The notes under the pieces were generated by a model. That model was not told where the DNA came from and did not search any database. It saw only the letters and a program-made list of their open reading frames with translations. Below, piece after piece: positions 10,800 to 22,451 of a stretch of DNA of 64,000 nt (the stretch's first letter is position 1; each line of letters opens with the position of its first letter). The translations under genes and the position numbers were made by a program. Source of the DNA: Fusarium oxysporum f. sp. lycopersici 4287 (taxonomy: Eukaryota > Ascomycota > Sordariomycetes > Hypocreales > Nectriaceae); assembly GCF_000149955.1 (NCBI RefSeq), contig NC_030994.1:1280151-1344150 (forward strand). The letters run 5' to 3'.

Positions 10800-12096
10800 A
10801 TGTCAACAAACATTTCAGGTCCAGGGCTGCCCGAGATTGCAGCTCTTCAAACCGACGACTCAATGTTGACTCGCCGTTTTGGAAAAGAGGTTGTCAACTA
10901 CTACGCTGGTGGTCGTATCAACAGATTCTCTTTTCTGCGTGCCGATACTGGCTTTCTTCGACAAGCCTATAACAGCCCTACAGCTAGATATTTGGCACTC
11001 CATGACTTGAACCCTCTGGTTGTTGACAAGAAGACTCCGGCTTATCTGACTTTTAAGGATGTCGAGCCTCTGATCGGACCGGACCATTTCACTCTCACTG
11101 AGGATGAAGCTATCCAGAGCTTCAACTCTGCTGAGACCAGACCCCTGGTTGTCTTCATTGGTATGCTAGAGGAGGGTAATGAGAAGGATTCCATCTCCTC
11201 TTCCGATCATGGAGACATTAAGGGCCACCCCTATTTTGCCATTGACATTACTCCCAAGGGAAACCACGCTGAGAAAGCTACCCAGTTCTTAGAGGAACAG
11301 GAGAAGAAAGGACTGTCTCTGGATAAGAACCCTCGAGCCATGAACCAGTCACCTGAGGCTGGTAAGTTGTGCCTGAAACCGATTCGATCTTCAACTAACT
11401 TTTGCAGCCGCTCTTTATGCGCAGGCTAGATCTATCATTGACTGGAACACACGAAGTCCCTTTTGTGCCGGCTGCGGGCTACCCAATCTCTCAGTTCACG
11501 CTGGTTATAAGCGCGTCTGCCCTCCCGCCGATAAGAAAGGCGGAGCTTCTAGTGAGCTTCGAGGTGACTGCCCCACCCGTCACGGCGTCTCAAACATCTG
11601 TTTCCCTAGAACGGATCCCACGATGATTGCCGCTGTTGTTTCCGCAGATGGAACGAAGATTCTCCTCGGCCGTCAGAAGCGTTGGCCCCCTCACTGGTAC
11701 AGCACGCTTGCTGGCTTCCTTGAGCCTGGAGAGTCTATCGAGGAGTCGGTTCGGCGAGAGGTTTGGGAGGAGAGTGGTGTTCGTGTTGGACGCGTTGTTA
11801 TTCACTCGAGTCAGCCGTGGCCTTATCCTTCCAGCTTGATGATTGGAGCCATAGCTCAGGCTCTGCCTGGTGATGGCGAGAAGATCTCTCTGAACGACAA
11901 GGAGTTGGAGGTGGCTAAGTGGTTCTCCATTGATGAAGCCCGCCAGGCTCTTAAGAATGGAACGAGCAGCCTTGGAGAGCCTGCTCCAGAGGAATACAAA
12001 GAGGGTGATTTGCGATTGCCTCCTCCTCAGGCTATTGCCAATCGGCTGATTACTGCTGTTGTTGAAGGATATTTAACTGTGGCTCCCAAGATGTGA
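10800..12096 (+). CDS. npy1: NADH pyrophosphatase, Nudix family (Npy1/NudC-like)
   Basis: Hydrolyses NAD(H)-type dinucleotides to NMN(H) plus AMP; the family is often peroxisomal or acts on NAD-capped RNA. Exon 1 10800-11361, intron 11362-11407 (46 nt, gtaagt to ttgcag), exon 2 11408-12096; 416 residues. A zinc ribbon is visible (C206 and C209 in FCAGCG, then C224 and C241). The Nudix box is complete from G289 to V311 (GFLEPGESIEESVRREVWEE then SGV), with the catalytic glutamates E304, E307 and E308. It is followed by the NudC-specific SQPWPYPSSLM motif that distinguishes this group from other Nudix enzymes. The C-terminus is Pro-Lys-Met, which resembles but does not match a strict PTS1 peroxisome signal. 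The ATG at 10800 is preferred over the upstream GTG. The symbol is by family; orthology was not tested. Confidence 0.93.
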
Positions 12097-12193
12097 TGAA
12101 TTATTGATAGACTATCTACCAAGTGTTAGGAAGACGAAGCATAGAAGCGTTGATTATGGTGACAGCCAATGCTCAACTTGAATGGCAACTTAC

Positions 12194-12351
12194 CATTTGG
12201 TGTAACAAATGCCCAGCTCCGCGATTTCAGGGTAGTCTCGAGCGAGAAAATCTGGCATCAGTTGACCGTGGACGTCTTCCGGATACTTCATCATGATTTT
12301 GCCCACGGCGATGAGGTTATCCAGAAGCCATGAGTGACCAGGTAGTGTTGG
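12194..12351 (-). pseudogene. orphan internal exon of a cytochrome P450
   Basis: On the minus strand, 158 nt are open in one frame. They read LPGHSWLLDNLIAVGKIMM, then KYPEDVHGQLMPDFLARDYP and EIAELGICYTK. This matches the membrane-proximal start of fungal P450s (Pro-rich hinge, then GN/DNL-type motif). The segment is bounded by real-looking splice sites: a ctaat branch and tacag acceptor upstream, a gtaagt donor right after 12194. No exon for the membrane anchor is seen upstream and none of the catalytic parts (I-helix, ExxR, heme Cys loop) follow, because npy1 begins within 100 nt. So it is a leftover fragment. Identification is from motif resemblance only. Confidence 0.6.
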
Positions 12352-12472
12352 CTGTATGCATTAGCGGTGGGCATGAGACCTGAATACTTGATTACTAGCG
12401 TCACCTTTCTCCTACTTTCACACTCTCTCATCCAATACTTTCTTCCCCTCCTGCATATCATTTCACCACAGC

Positions 12473-12528
12473 AGAAGAAGAAGAAGAAGAAGAAGAAGAA
12501 GAAGAAGAAGAAGAAGAAGAAGAAGAAG
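12473..12528. repeat. (AAG)n trinucleotide microsatellite
   Basis: About 19 uninterrupted AGA/AAG units on the plus strand. It creates poly-Lys and poly-Phe frames that are not genes. It sits upstream (in the sense of the minus strand) of the P450 relic exon. Confidence 0.95.
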
Positions 12529-12817
12529 AGGAAATCCAGCACATCCTTGCTCATAGGTTGCTTTCTATCTTATAACGAGAAGCCTTTGGCGTCTTGAGGT
12601 AGCTGGCCATTTCATCATCCTTCCTACGTGCCCACCATTCATCTTCTCTTCATGCGGCACCGCCTCGATTTTTCATAACATCATCCCGTCCTTCATCTCT
12701 TCAACCCTCTTCTTTACCTCTCAATATTCTTGGCCTTCTTGGATCATCATCAGAGATATCTTCAGGCTATTCTCCTTCATATCTTCCTCCATCTGGTCCG
12801 CCTTTGACGATACAGCC

Positions 12818-14427
12818 ATGCCCGGAACCGCCCAACCGCCACTAAGTGCGCGGACAGCGCAGCGAATTCACGAGCAAGTGACTCGTGAGGTCTTTCGACT
12901 CGCCGGCCGTGATCCCGACAATCACATGGAATGCTTCAAGGCTTGCATAAAGACTATCGAGAACACCAAAGTCATCGAGACAACTGACTATGCTATTTGG
13001 GAGAGCCAGGTAAGTGAACATATCTAGTCCTTGCAAGGAATAACAGACTGATAATTCTGAGGAGCCAATCGCAAGTCCTCTGAAAGAATTCTCCAACACC
13101 AACCGAACCACCAAGAGCGGCAATTTTTACACGCTCTCACCAACGACCGTCGTGGCTATTGCCGCTACTCTGAACCTGAAGCACGTCATCGCCAACTCTA
13201 ATGTCAATAACAAACACGTCGTCAACACTGTCTCCCCGAGTGCTGTGTGGGCTTACCTTGGTATTGCCATCAATGCATGGCCTCAGACTGGTGAGTGTCA
13301 GTTCTTCGTTAAGAAGTCTGGCGAAGATTCAAAGTCTCCAACAGTTGGAAAGATCACCCTGGGAAAGTTTGCAGTCACAACCAATATATTCGGAGACACC
13401 ACCACCCCTCTGATGCTTCTGACCATAGCGAGATTTAACGGCTGGGTTAAGTCAGCACCGGGTGCCCCTTGTTTGAAGAAGAGGACTGTCGACGCGCCGC
13501 AGATCATCCACCGCCGTCAAGCATTAAGCGAGGGCAAGGAAATACTTGAGAAACTAGGAAACCGAAAGTTCAAGCAAAACGATCCAGCTCTCATCAGAGA
13601 GGTAAAGGCATGGCTATCGGAGCCCATCATCCTTGTGCTTCCAGAGGAGGCGAAGAACCGACTATGGTACTAGTGCAGCCAAGTCGCGAAATCATGGTTG
13701 CCAATCATCAAGGACGCAGACACGGAACTATCAGTTTGGAAATATATGGGCAAGGCCGGTGCCACTCTTGCGTCCCTGGTTTCCGATGAAATTGACTGGA
13801 TTCAACTGGCTCAACAGGTCAATGATGCAGAATCAACTGCAGCTGTAAAGAAGCTGGTTGAACTGTCAGACAAGGTCCGTGAGATACGAAATTTCTCAGC
13901 AGAACTATCTGCAGGAGGCAATACCCAATCTGATGGAACTTCGAACGGCTCTCCTGGAGTAGCCCGGTTGCCAGTCGTTCCAGCAAGTTTTTGGACCTGC
14001 TTGGAATGAATGTCTCCTCAGCCAAGAAGCTGATGGTACAAAGAACATTATTGTTGGCGCTCTTCAACGCCTCTTCGACACAATTGCCTATGTCTTTCCT
14101 CGATCACACCCTATGTAGGGTGCTTTCCTTGATATGGTTTCCAAAATGGACGTTGCTGTCATGTCTTCCCTCGACCTTGATCTGGTCAGAGCCAAAGATC
14201 GTCACCAGACGAGGCTCAACATCAACGACGATCTCTCCTACCGCAACGAAATCATGGCTAATGTGGCCGAAGCTATCTCCAGACTCGAGCGTGGATCAGC
14301 ATCGCAGGAGCGACTTCTTCGTTCAAAGCTCTGCTCGATCTTTGACGCAGCTGATGCGCTGATCCTGAAGGAGAACCTTCCGCGGGAGATTAGCATCGTG
14401 ATCTCGACCAAAGCCAATGACGAATAA
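12818..14427 (+). pseudogene. decayed gene of unknown family: three in-frame TAG, one frame change
   Basis: Start ATG at 12818; exon 1 ends 13009 and a good intron (13010-13061, gtaagt to tgag) leads into a long frame. That frame is interrupted by TAG at 13671-13673, after which the same frame continues coding-like (KDADTELSVWKYMGKAG) to about 13880. Coding character then moves to the +1 frame (LQEAIPNLMELRTALLE, FGPAWNECLLSQEADG), with TAG at 13960-13962 and again at 14116-14118, and ends at 14427 (ISIVISTKANDE). No plausible GT-AG intron removes any of the three stops. An intact product would be about 500 residues, soluble and helical, with no domain I recognise. All three stops could derive from CAG by C-to-T change before A, the RIP-preferred context. 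Alternatives are stop readthrough or sequencing error. Confidence 0.65.
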
Positions 14428-15111
14428 GATTGCTATTTCTGTATGACATTCTCGGTACTGAGTTTTACTTACGAATTTGTGAGTTCGGGCTTACTAAACT
14501 TGGACTATATAATTTTGTAGAGGCACTAGCTCGGGCAACTTTAGGAGTAAATCTACGAAAAGGATGACATGGATACAAATCGTATGGGAGATAATGTGGA
14601 ATAGTACAGTCAGTGTAAAAGCAAAACACTATTGTGTCGGAACAAGAAGAAATGGCTGAGTACCTAGACATCTTGTTGATAGTGCCGAGCAGGAACAATT
14701 TTGGCCAAGAGTAAATCTTGCCGTGCTCATTGCTTGGGCTGTCTAGGACACCATTGAAATATAGGTTGGGGAACAAGTCTTACCTTATCTGCGTGATTGA
14801 GCAGTAATTTTCTGTTACTCCTTTAACGAATAGATCCCTTACAGAATAAGGAAGGCTCTGCTGAATCACCTCGCAAGTAAGAATGTAGATCACTTCGGCT
14901 CTTATGTTTATCACTGTGATTGTGCTCTGGTGTTTGAAGAGATTGCATGCGTATTGTATATGTGCAGATAATGCTCAGGAACGCTAACCGCCTTGCTTTT
15001 CTCGCTGGTATAAAACTCAAAATATTACATGATCATATATATGTACAATTCTTTCACTCATCCAGTAGTGTGGGTATCCGTAATCATATCAACTCCATCC
15101 TTCGTACATGC
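14428..15111. other. intergenic, convergent 3' ends
   Basis: Lies between the ends of the pseudogene and the minus-strand permease, so it is expected to contain two terminators. AT-rich near 15010-15060. No gene or structured element seen. Confidence 0.5.
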
Positions 15112-16772
15112 TTAGAAAAAGCTTCGGAGAACCTTCTTGGGAGCATCGGCCCAGACGAAAGGCTCCTTGGGCTCCTCCTCCTCCAACCAAACAGCGCCAC
15201 TGGCCAGATCCATCTCTGCGGGGCGGACATACATCTGCCACTTGCGTGTGCAGACCTTGTATCCAAGGTAGAGAAGGGTAACAGAGAAGAAGGCGAGGTA
15301 GGAACTGAAGAAGGCCTCAGCGGTGGGAGAGGCGCCGGAGGCAGGGAAGAGAGCAGTGTAGAAAGAGGCGATGAGGGCGAGGATGTTGAGTCCGAGACCG
15401 AGGTAAGATCCAGCAACGCCGAAGGGGGTCTTGTAGGGAATGAGGCCGAGGTTGATGCCCTGAGCCTTCATACCGGCACGCATGCGGATGTGGGCGAGGC
15501 AGATAGAGCCCCAGACGAAGAGGAAGCCAAGACCAGTGAGGGCCAAGAGCCAGCCGAAGATCTCCATGCCCTGAGGAGCAGCGCCAATGTAGGCAAGGAG
15601 ACCAAAGGCGATCTGGAGGATAACACAGTAGAGAGGGCGGCCCTTGGAGTCAATGTACTTGAAGAAGTTGGGGGCCATGTTGCGCTCAGCCATAGCTTGG
15701 ATGGTTCGGGTAGAACCGAAAGTGCAGGAGTTGGCAACGGAGAGAACAGCAACAGTGATGACAGCGTTCATGATGCTTGGAAGGACCTTGATACCGGCAT
15801 CCTGGATAGCAAGAACGAAGGGAGAGGCCTTGGTGTTGGCACCGCTGGCGCCCATCAGGCGAGGGTCGTTGGCGGGGAGGATGAGACCGACGATGAACAG
15901 GTTGAGAATGTAGAAGATAGCAATTCGCCAGAAGACCTGCTTGCTAGCCATGGGGATAGACTTGCGGGGGTTGGCAGACTCAGCAGCAGCCAGACCGACC
16001 ATCTCAGTACCACCGAAGGAGAAAGCAGCGACGACGAAGACAGCGCAGAAACCCTTGAAGCTGGTGAAAGCACCAGGATCGCGCCAGTACTTGACACCGA
16101 TGTAGCCCTGGTCGCCAACGCCACCGCAGTTGATGACAATACCGAGGATGATGAAACCAACACAGGCGCAGATCTTGATGATAGAGAGAACAAACTCAAC
16201 TTCACCGTAACCTCGAACACCGAAGATCTGAATGCCCATGAGGACAACAAGGAAGACAGAGACCCAGACAGCCATGTTGATATCTTCTCTCCAGAATCTG
16301 ATGGTGATGGAAGCCGCGATAAGTTCGAAAGGCAGGACAGTCAACCAAGCGAGAGCGTATTGCCAACCCATGGCGAAACCCCATGAAGGATCGACGAAGC
16401 GGACGATGTATGTGAAGAAGGCACCGTTGACGGGGTAGAGGACAGCCATCTCAGCGAGGGCCAAGCATGTGCAGAGAAGCATGATACCGATGATGAGATA
16501 GCCGATGAGGAGAGCAGCAGGGCCACCCTTCTGGAGGGCACCACCTGAACCGACGAAGAGACCAGCACCGATAGCGCCACCTAGACATGTTAGTTATGAG
16601 TTGAGGAATAGAAGAGGAGTGAAGTCATACCGATGGCAATCATCTGCATGTGTCGGTTCTTGAGATCTTGCTTGAGGCCACCGTTCTTGACCTCGCCAGT
16701 CTCGACATCTCGTGTCTCAGAGACATCGAGAACGGCCTCCTTGCCGTAATCGGTGGGAGGAGTAGAAGCCAT
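15112..16772 (-). CDS. amino-acid permease (YAT/Gap1-type, APC superfamily)
   Basis: Plasma-membrane amino-acid:proton symporter of the fungal YAT family. Exon 1 16772-16631, a 50-nt intron (gtatga to ctag, with an aactaacatg branch region), exon 2 16580-15112; 536 residues. The cytosolic N-terminus carries acidic residues and lysines, then NRHMQMIAIGGAIGAGLFVG, the hallmark first-span motif with the substrate-carboxylate-binding Gly-rich turn. Twelve hydrophobic segments follow, including PVNGAFFTYIVRFVDPSWGF and FSFGGTEMVGLAAAESANPR, both typical of the group. The C-terminal tail contains a short acidic patch (LEEEEPKEPFVW). Substrate range cannot be told from sequence; it resembles general or broad-range permeases. 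The high GC3 leaves a 479-codon antisense open frame that I do not regard as a gene. Confidence 0.92.
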
Positions 16773-19216
16773 GGCTACTAGTTGTGGTGGTGGTGAGAGG
16801 AGAGAGAAGTGTATGAGAGAGTGAGAGTGAGAGAAAGGGGAGTGAGTGTCGAGAGTGATGCTCTTGGTTCTTGTATCCCCGGAATGAGGGAGAGGGCCTC
16901 AGTATTTGTACTCGTTTTGATCGACGATGTTGCACAATATACCGAGACTATGGAACTGCTCTCCATACCGTTCTAGATTTGGTGGCGCTGGGGTCTGTCA
17001 GATGCGAGTTGGAGTTGGAGATGGCAAGGATGGGTCAAGGGGGGGGGGGGGGGGGTAGTCTAACGTTAGTCTTAATGTTAGCGTGTTGGTTGAACTTGGA
17101 GGAAATGGTGTGCAGAACGGGCAGTCTAGCCTGTCTTGTTTTGCCCCAAAGAGTTTATCTTTGAGGCTAATCATTAGGCTCATGAAGCCATTGGCTCTTC
17201 AACTCCAAGCTGCGGTATCATGGTGGGTACAGGATTTTCATGTCCACCTTGGAGCTTGGAGCACAGCAGCCTAAAGGTCACACTGCAGTAGTGGCCTGGC
17301 CCCCCCTTATCTGGTTCCCGTCTTGGTTCTGCTTGTCTATCTCTCGGCGAGCGCGAGAGGGCTCCGTAGCCGAGAATCGTGTCGACTTTGACCGGGCCGG
17401 TTCTGGGCTGGAATTATCTTGGCTCGTGCTGGTAAAGACATGACAACGGTTGATACAGCGCTTAACTCGCTTGTCGTTTGACGTTAATCTAGATAGCGTA
17501 TCTGATAAACGAGTCAGCATGGTCAGCAATCAGTCAATTTGAGTTGTTTCTTACGATTCCCTCCCTCAGGATAAGGTTATTCACCAATACTACCCAAAGA
17601 GTGTCAGACCCTTGTCATGCTGCAATCCTTTGGAATTAACTCACATTGGGTTTGTTGCATCGTATGTATGTACCCTTGCCGACGCCCTATTACGAGTCAA
17701 CCTCTCGGCAGTTTTCCGTTGACTTTCATGGGCAGTTGATTACCAGTAAACGCGCTCCTAACGCGGAGTCAATGACCATTTCAACGCCACGTCCGTAACG
17801 CTTGTTCAGTGGCCCCGTAAGCACTTTCAGCTTCTTTCGGAAGGTCGACATCATGACCAATGGCCCTTGTCCCTCTTCGGGAAATCCCCTGGTGGTAGTA
17901 ATAAACTGATGACTTATGTCGTATTACAAGACACATGCTATCATTGTGAACCAAATGTTCGGGTCGGGCCCATTGCTGCCCAGACCTTGGGATCTGCAGA
18001 CAAGACTTGGTTTGGTGTGCTGCAGAACTTGGCGATGCGATGCCAATAGATCGCCAAGCACCTTGGAGTCTTCAGCGGCAGAGAGCAAAGCAAAGCAAAA
18101 CTTGGAGATGCCTTGGCTTGCTTTGGCTCTCCCCCACATGCTCCAGGGCACCCTCACGCGGCCACGTCTCGTTCGAAGAGGGTGGCAAAACTCGAACTAG
18201 TCCTCAAGCTAGAAGACTTCCAGACTACCCTCCTCTTGCAGTTAACATGCTCCTGATTGGCCATGAATGGCCCCCAGCTTCGGTGGTATCAATGAATCTG
18301 GAACTGTACCCATGTCCCAACAGCCCTAGGACCAACTAGCAATTTGGAGACTCCTTCCCCTCTCCCGCTGGCTCTCAGCTGCTGACCGCCAGCCAGGAAA
18401 AACCGCTATCTCTTAGCTGGCCTTATCGAATTTTTCTCCCTCATACCATCGGTATCTCCTTGGCTGGGCCACTCATATCAATCGTGGCTTGAAATCTCCT
18501 CACGCTGGAATTTCCCCTCATGAAAAAAATGTCAATTCAAGACAAGCTAGCGAGGAGGCTCAACTTGCTCAAGAGTCTCGTTACGTTATGTCTTCTTGGC
18601 TTTCTGGGGAAAATGGATACGATGCAATGGTCGCCACGAGGCCTCCCCAGATCCAGACTCATAATCTGGGGATTCTCCAGACTCTCGAGTCTAGACACTC
18701 AACATGTTGATTCCATTACGAAATCGTTTCCGCAGCATCTTGATCTTGTTTCTGGGGTAGAGCCGAGCGAGGTTTGAGGGTAATCTCAGTCTTCCTGGTT
18801 CGCTCGGGGAGATCCATAATACTAACGACTCCAATTATTAGCCTCTCAAACCTAACTTGTTCAAGAAGGTGTTGACACATAAGATGCGGAGAAAATGCTC
18901 AATGTTTCCACTGCGGAACCGTCAGCAGAATCTAGACCTCTCGCTTCCCCACAGCATGTTTGGCAGGGGTAAGCTTTAGTATCACAGGCTTCCCTCGAGT
19001 GGAAATTCCACGTGAAGCGATCACATAACAATTGCTGCCTTCCATCATCGTCAAGGAACGGTTTGCCCGGTGGCGCTCCTAGTATCCATGCTAACCCCAG
19101 GAAACGAGTCGTACCACTAGATGAGTTCTTGTGCCGGCTCTGGCCAATTCAATGCCCACAATGGTATGATTGAGAAGTCGATATTGGTTGGTTTGTTCTG
19201 TCTATTTCGTAATGCA
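16773..19216. other. 2.4 kb upstream region of the permease
   Basis: Long promoter-type region between the permease start and the 3' end of tti1. The permease leader (16780-16860) is strongly biased: GA-rich on the plus strand, so CT-rich on the coding strand. A 17-base G run lies at 17039-17055. GATA-type motifs (for example ctgataaac near 17500 and ggataaggt near 17570) could serve a nitrogen GATA factor, but such motifs are frequent by chance. No coding sequence is supported. Confidence 0.45.
17039..17055. repeat. G17 homopolymer in the permease promoter
   Basis: Seventeen consecutive G on the plus strand (C on the permease coding strand), about 270 nt upstream of its ATG. Runs like this are length-unstable. 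Confidence 0.95.
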
Positions 19217-22200
19217 TTACCTGGAGATTTCCATGTGAGTGAACTCCACTCCGTCCATTTTCGGTGTTGGGAGCCATTCAACATTCCCTCTCTCATACCG
19301 CGAAAGCCATACAGCGTCCCCGTTAACAGCCTCCAATGCCTCCCGCACTACAACGTTTCGTTCCAAAACGTCCGAGAGTAAGTCAAGAATGTCATCAAAC
19401 ATTTCTTCGTCAACCTGAACATGAGATACGAGAGCTGTCAGTAGCTCAACCGTACCCTCCCACACTCGCGCTGGTGACGCAAATTTGCCTAAGCTACCTG
19501 AAGATGGTGCAACTATTTGCGTTAAAGGCTTGCCGCTTAGACTATCACCATTTCTCAGGGGTATCAACACTCGGCTATCGTCGCTTTCTTTCCCCCACGT
19601 AGTGCCAGCTTCCCCATGGGGTCTGACCCAGCTCGGTGAAGCGGAAGCTTGCTGTTTAACCTTTCGGCACCAATCTCGAAGCCATTCAGCCCAGTCAGTC
19701 TTGAACCGAGAGCTAAGGAAGTCCCCCGCAGCAGCGCAGAGCCCAGCAAGCGCGCGGCATGCCTCGACCGCGATATAAGCTTCTGGGTCATGCAGCCTGT
19801 CGATCACTACTGGCCAGATCGCGTTAACGAGGGGCAAAAATGCATCTTCATCGGGAGCCAAAGCAGTGGATGCTGTTGCCAGGAGCTCAAGTAAGGATCT
19901 TCGTAGTGTCGGTGTCGGGGAGGTGAGGTAATGTTGCGTGAGGTTTGCCACTCTCAGCAGAAGCTGGTACGTTGGTGAGTTTGGTGGTTTTTCTGGTTCC
20001 GGTGGAGGATCAGCTGCCTCGTTGCTATCATTCTCGTTCTTTTCTTTCTTCCACGGAATCTTTGGGTGGCCTTTCACTTCTTCTTCTGTTTCCGTCTCAT
20101 CGAGTGCTGCCCGCTGCCTTCGCTTTTCCAAAGTATCCAAGAGTTCGGAGAGCCCAGGTTCTTTCTTGTGGACTTTTCGATGGTCTGGTTTTGACCTTGC
20201 CTGATGTTCCAGCAACAACATATCCGAGCGAACGCCCTGATTCACAACCTCCTTGAGCACGACAAACAGATCTCGACAAATACTGGATATCCGTGGAAGT
20301 TATCTAAAGCCCCGAAGATAGAGTCGATAACATCGTCTAGGTAGGGAACCAGTCGAGGGCCTGCAAGTCGGACCATCATGGTCAAGACGTTGATCGAGGC
20401 AGGCGATATGTCCAGGCTGTTCAGCCTCAACGAAACCGAGTTCACCATGTAGTCCACATTCTGGATGATAAGCTCTGAAACGTTGGCATATCCGCATGAG
20501 GCTGCTATACTGTTCAATGTGACAATAGCATGCTTTTGCAGATTGGGGTTGTTGGAGCCTAAGAACGTTGCGATGGGAAACAAAATATCGATCAGTTCGG
20601 GGCGAAATGACTCTCCGGCTCGCTGTGCTGTGTAGGCAGTTGCTTCTAGGGCTAGAGCTTCTAGCCGCCAGTCGATAGATTCCACATCTGTGTGCCGGTC
20701 GAGAATCTGCACCGATGTTGTGTAAAGCTCATTGAATATGGTGTCGATATCCTGGGAGGGATCGGTTACTGATGACAAGTTCAAGAACATCTCTGCTTCA
20801 GCAGATGATCTATGGCTCGCTTTGATAAGTTCAAAGCAAAGCCAAAAAGTAGCGACTTGGCTGGCTGAGTTATCAGAGTCCTGAACTTGCTCCAACATAG
20901 TACCAGCAAATCTTGCTTGCTGAGACGATGACCCAAGAAAGGTAATGAGTGATGCCATCTCATGACGGATATCCTTTTGCGATTCGGAGGGCAGCAAGAC
21001 GGGCTGGTATTGGACATCCCCTTGCTCTGCCGATGCTTCCCCACTGTCTATCAGTCGAACGTCCATGTTCTCATTAGTTTCCGAGGTTCCTGATGCTTGC
21101 ATTAGAGATATAATACTATCTCGGAGCATAATCGACATAGATTCGTCCAGCGTCGATGATTGTATCTGTAAGTCTTTGATGAGCTCAAGACCCTTCAAGA
21201 CATTTCGTATTGTGTCTCGCTTAACATCTTCATCCGCTGATTGCATCAGCCGTGAAAGACTAGACATCCAGTTATATGTCGTCGTTTTGACAATTTCACC
21301 GAGTTCAGGATAGATGTTGACAAGATCTTGTAAACTAGTCTGTGTCAGGGACATCTTGTTCTCAGTCTCCCCAAGCATCATGGCTGTCTCGACAAGTATG
21401 TTTGCACAGTTGGACAACGTGTTGTGGCATTCATCCAGGATGGTCACGCAAAGCTTGTTGAGGGCATTCCTCACCTCAGCAGATTCATGAGAACGCAGTT
21501 TCATAATCGTTGAGAGGGCTTTCTTAACTTGCATAGTGCTTGCCTTGAGCCAAGCTGGAGATAGGATTTTGTTATCCTCGGCCCCTTCTTGATCAGTTTC
21601 GGTTTTTGTCAAGATCGACCGCGTCCGTAGATCAGCCAATACACTTGTCAGTACCAGGCTCACTGTCTCGAAACATTTGGCAAGAACAGCGCTCTTGTAT
21701 CGGTTAGGTGAAGATGTGACTTTGGCGAGTAGGGAAACGGTGCCAGGCAGGAAACTAGCCAATGCAGCAGGTTCTTTCACAGTATGGTACACTGCTTGCA
21801 GGGCACGCAGTGCTTCCTGTTGAATCTGAGGCGTTGCACCGTCTACCACTCCATTCAACATGATAGTTACGCCGTGCCCAAGAGCCGGTATTGACTCTGC
21901 CTCCGAAAGCCCTGATGAAGCTGCGGCCGATAAACCAGCTGTGTTGAAGAGCGCTGTCAGCCCACGAAAAGCTTCCAGCACTGTCTCCTCAGCGACAGGG
22001 CGTGCTGGGGTTGAGCCAGGTGTTCCATCTATAATGAAAGTCAGAAGACTCAGAATCTGTCGCACAAGCTCCGCAGAAAGCTTTGTCTTCCAGCCGTGCG
22101 TGATGAGAATTGTAAGCGTCTTGATGCAGTTCTCGATCAAGGGCATGGGATATTGATCCATCTGGCGAAAGATGTGATGAAGAGGGAAGAACACATATTC

Positions 22201-22451
22201 AGATAACTTCTCATCCAGTACTAGCGGGTTCCGTCTGATTTGTTCATTGAGGAGCTCCAAAAGTCGACCTGTCTGCTCACCAAGCTCTCGAGAAGAAGCT
22301 CGTCCGTCGGCCTCGCGGATCGCCAACTGACTTATCTTAACGCAACATGGTTTAAGCTAATTCGAGTCAGTATTTTCTTTGGGGCTTGAGAATGATCACT
22401 TACTCTTTGGAAGAACTCGGTCCTCTCCTTACTACTGGCTGTTGATTCCAT
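19217..22451 (-). CDS. tti1: TEL2-interacting protein 1 (Tti1), HEAT-repeat, with apparent frameshift
   Basis: Tti1 pairs with Tel2 and Tti2 in the TTT chaperone that stabilises PI3K-like kinases (TOR, ATM/ATR types). Exon 1 22451-22404 codes for MESTASSKERTEFFQR; a 47-nt intron (gtaagt to gaattag) leads to exon 2 from 22356, starting LKPCCVKISQLAIREADGR as in the family's N-terminus. Further family-like blocks are KLSEYVFFPLHHIFRQMDQY and ALFNTAGLS. HEAT-like helices fill the protein, roughly 1,060 residues in all, the usual size. The frame breaks near 20265-20275: HGYPVFVE runs into an early stop, while one base out of register LFVVLKEVVNQGVRSDMLLL continues to 19217 (EFTHMEISR). No intron fits there, so one nucleotide appears to be missing. 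Tti1 is essential in yeasts, so a sequence error is at least as likely as real loss. Confidence 0.85.

Larger units (their letters stand above)
12097..12817. other. intergenic with P450 relic and microsatellite
   Basis: Between the npy1-like gene and the next plus-strand reading frame. It holds an orphan P450 exon on the minus strand (12351-12194), an AAG microsatellite (12473-12528), and a pyrimidine-rich stretch (12600-12817) that looks like the promoter and leader of the pseudogene starting at 12818. Confidence 0.6.

Noticed and set aside
12291..12597. Poly-Phe and poly-Lys frames
   Set aside because: Produced by the AAG microsatellite; the real signal on the minus strand is the P450 exon in another frame.
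14947..16386. 479-codon plus-strand open frame
   Set aside because: It lies wholly antisense to the amino-acid permease exon. Strong third-position bias of the permease keeps this frame open. Its composition (Glu/Asp/Gly/Ser) is that of a shadow frame, and it has no domain.
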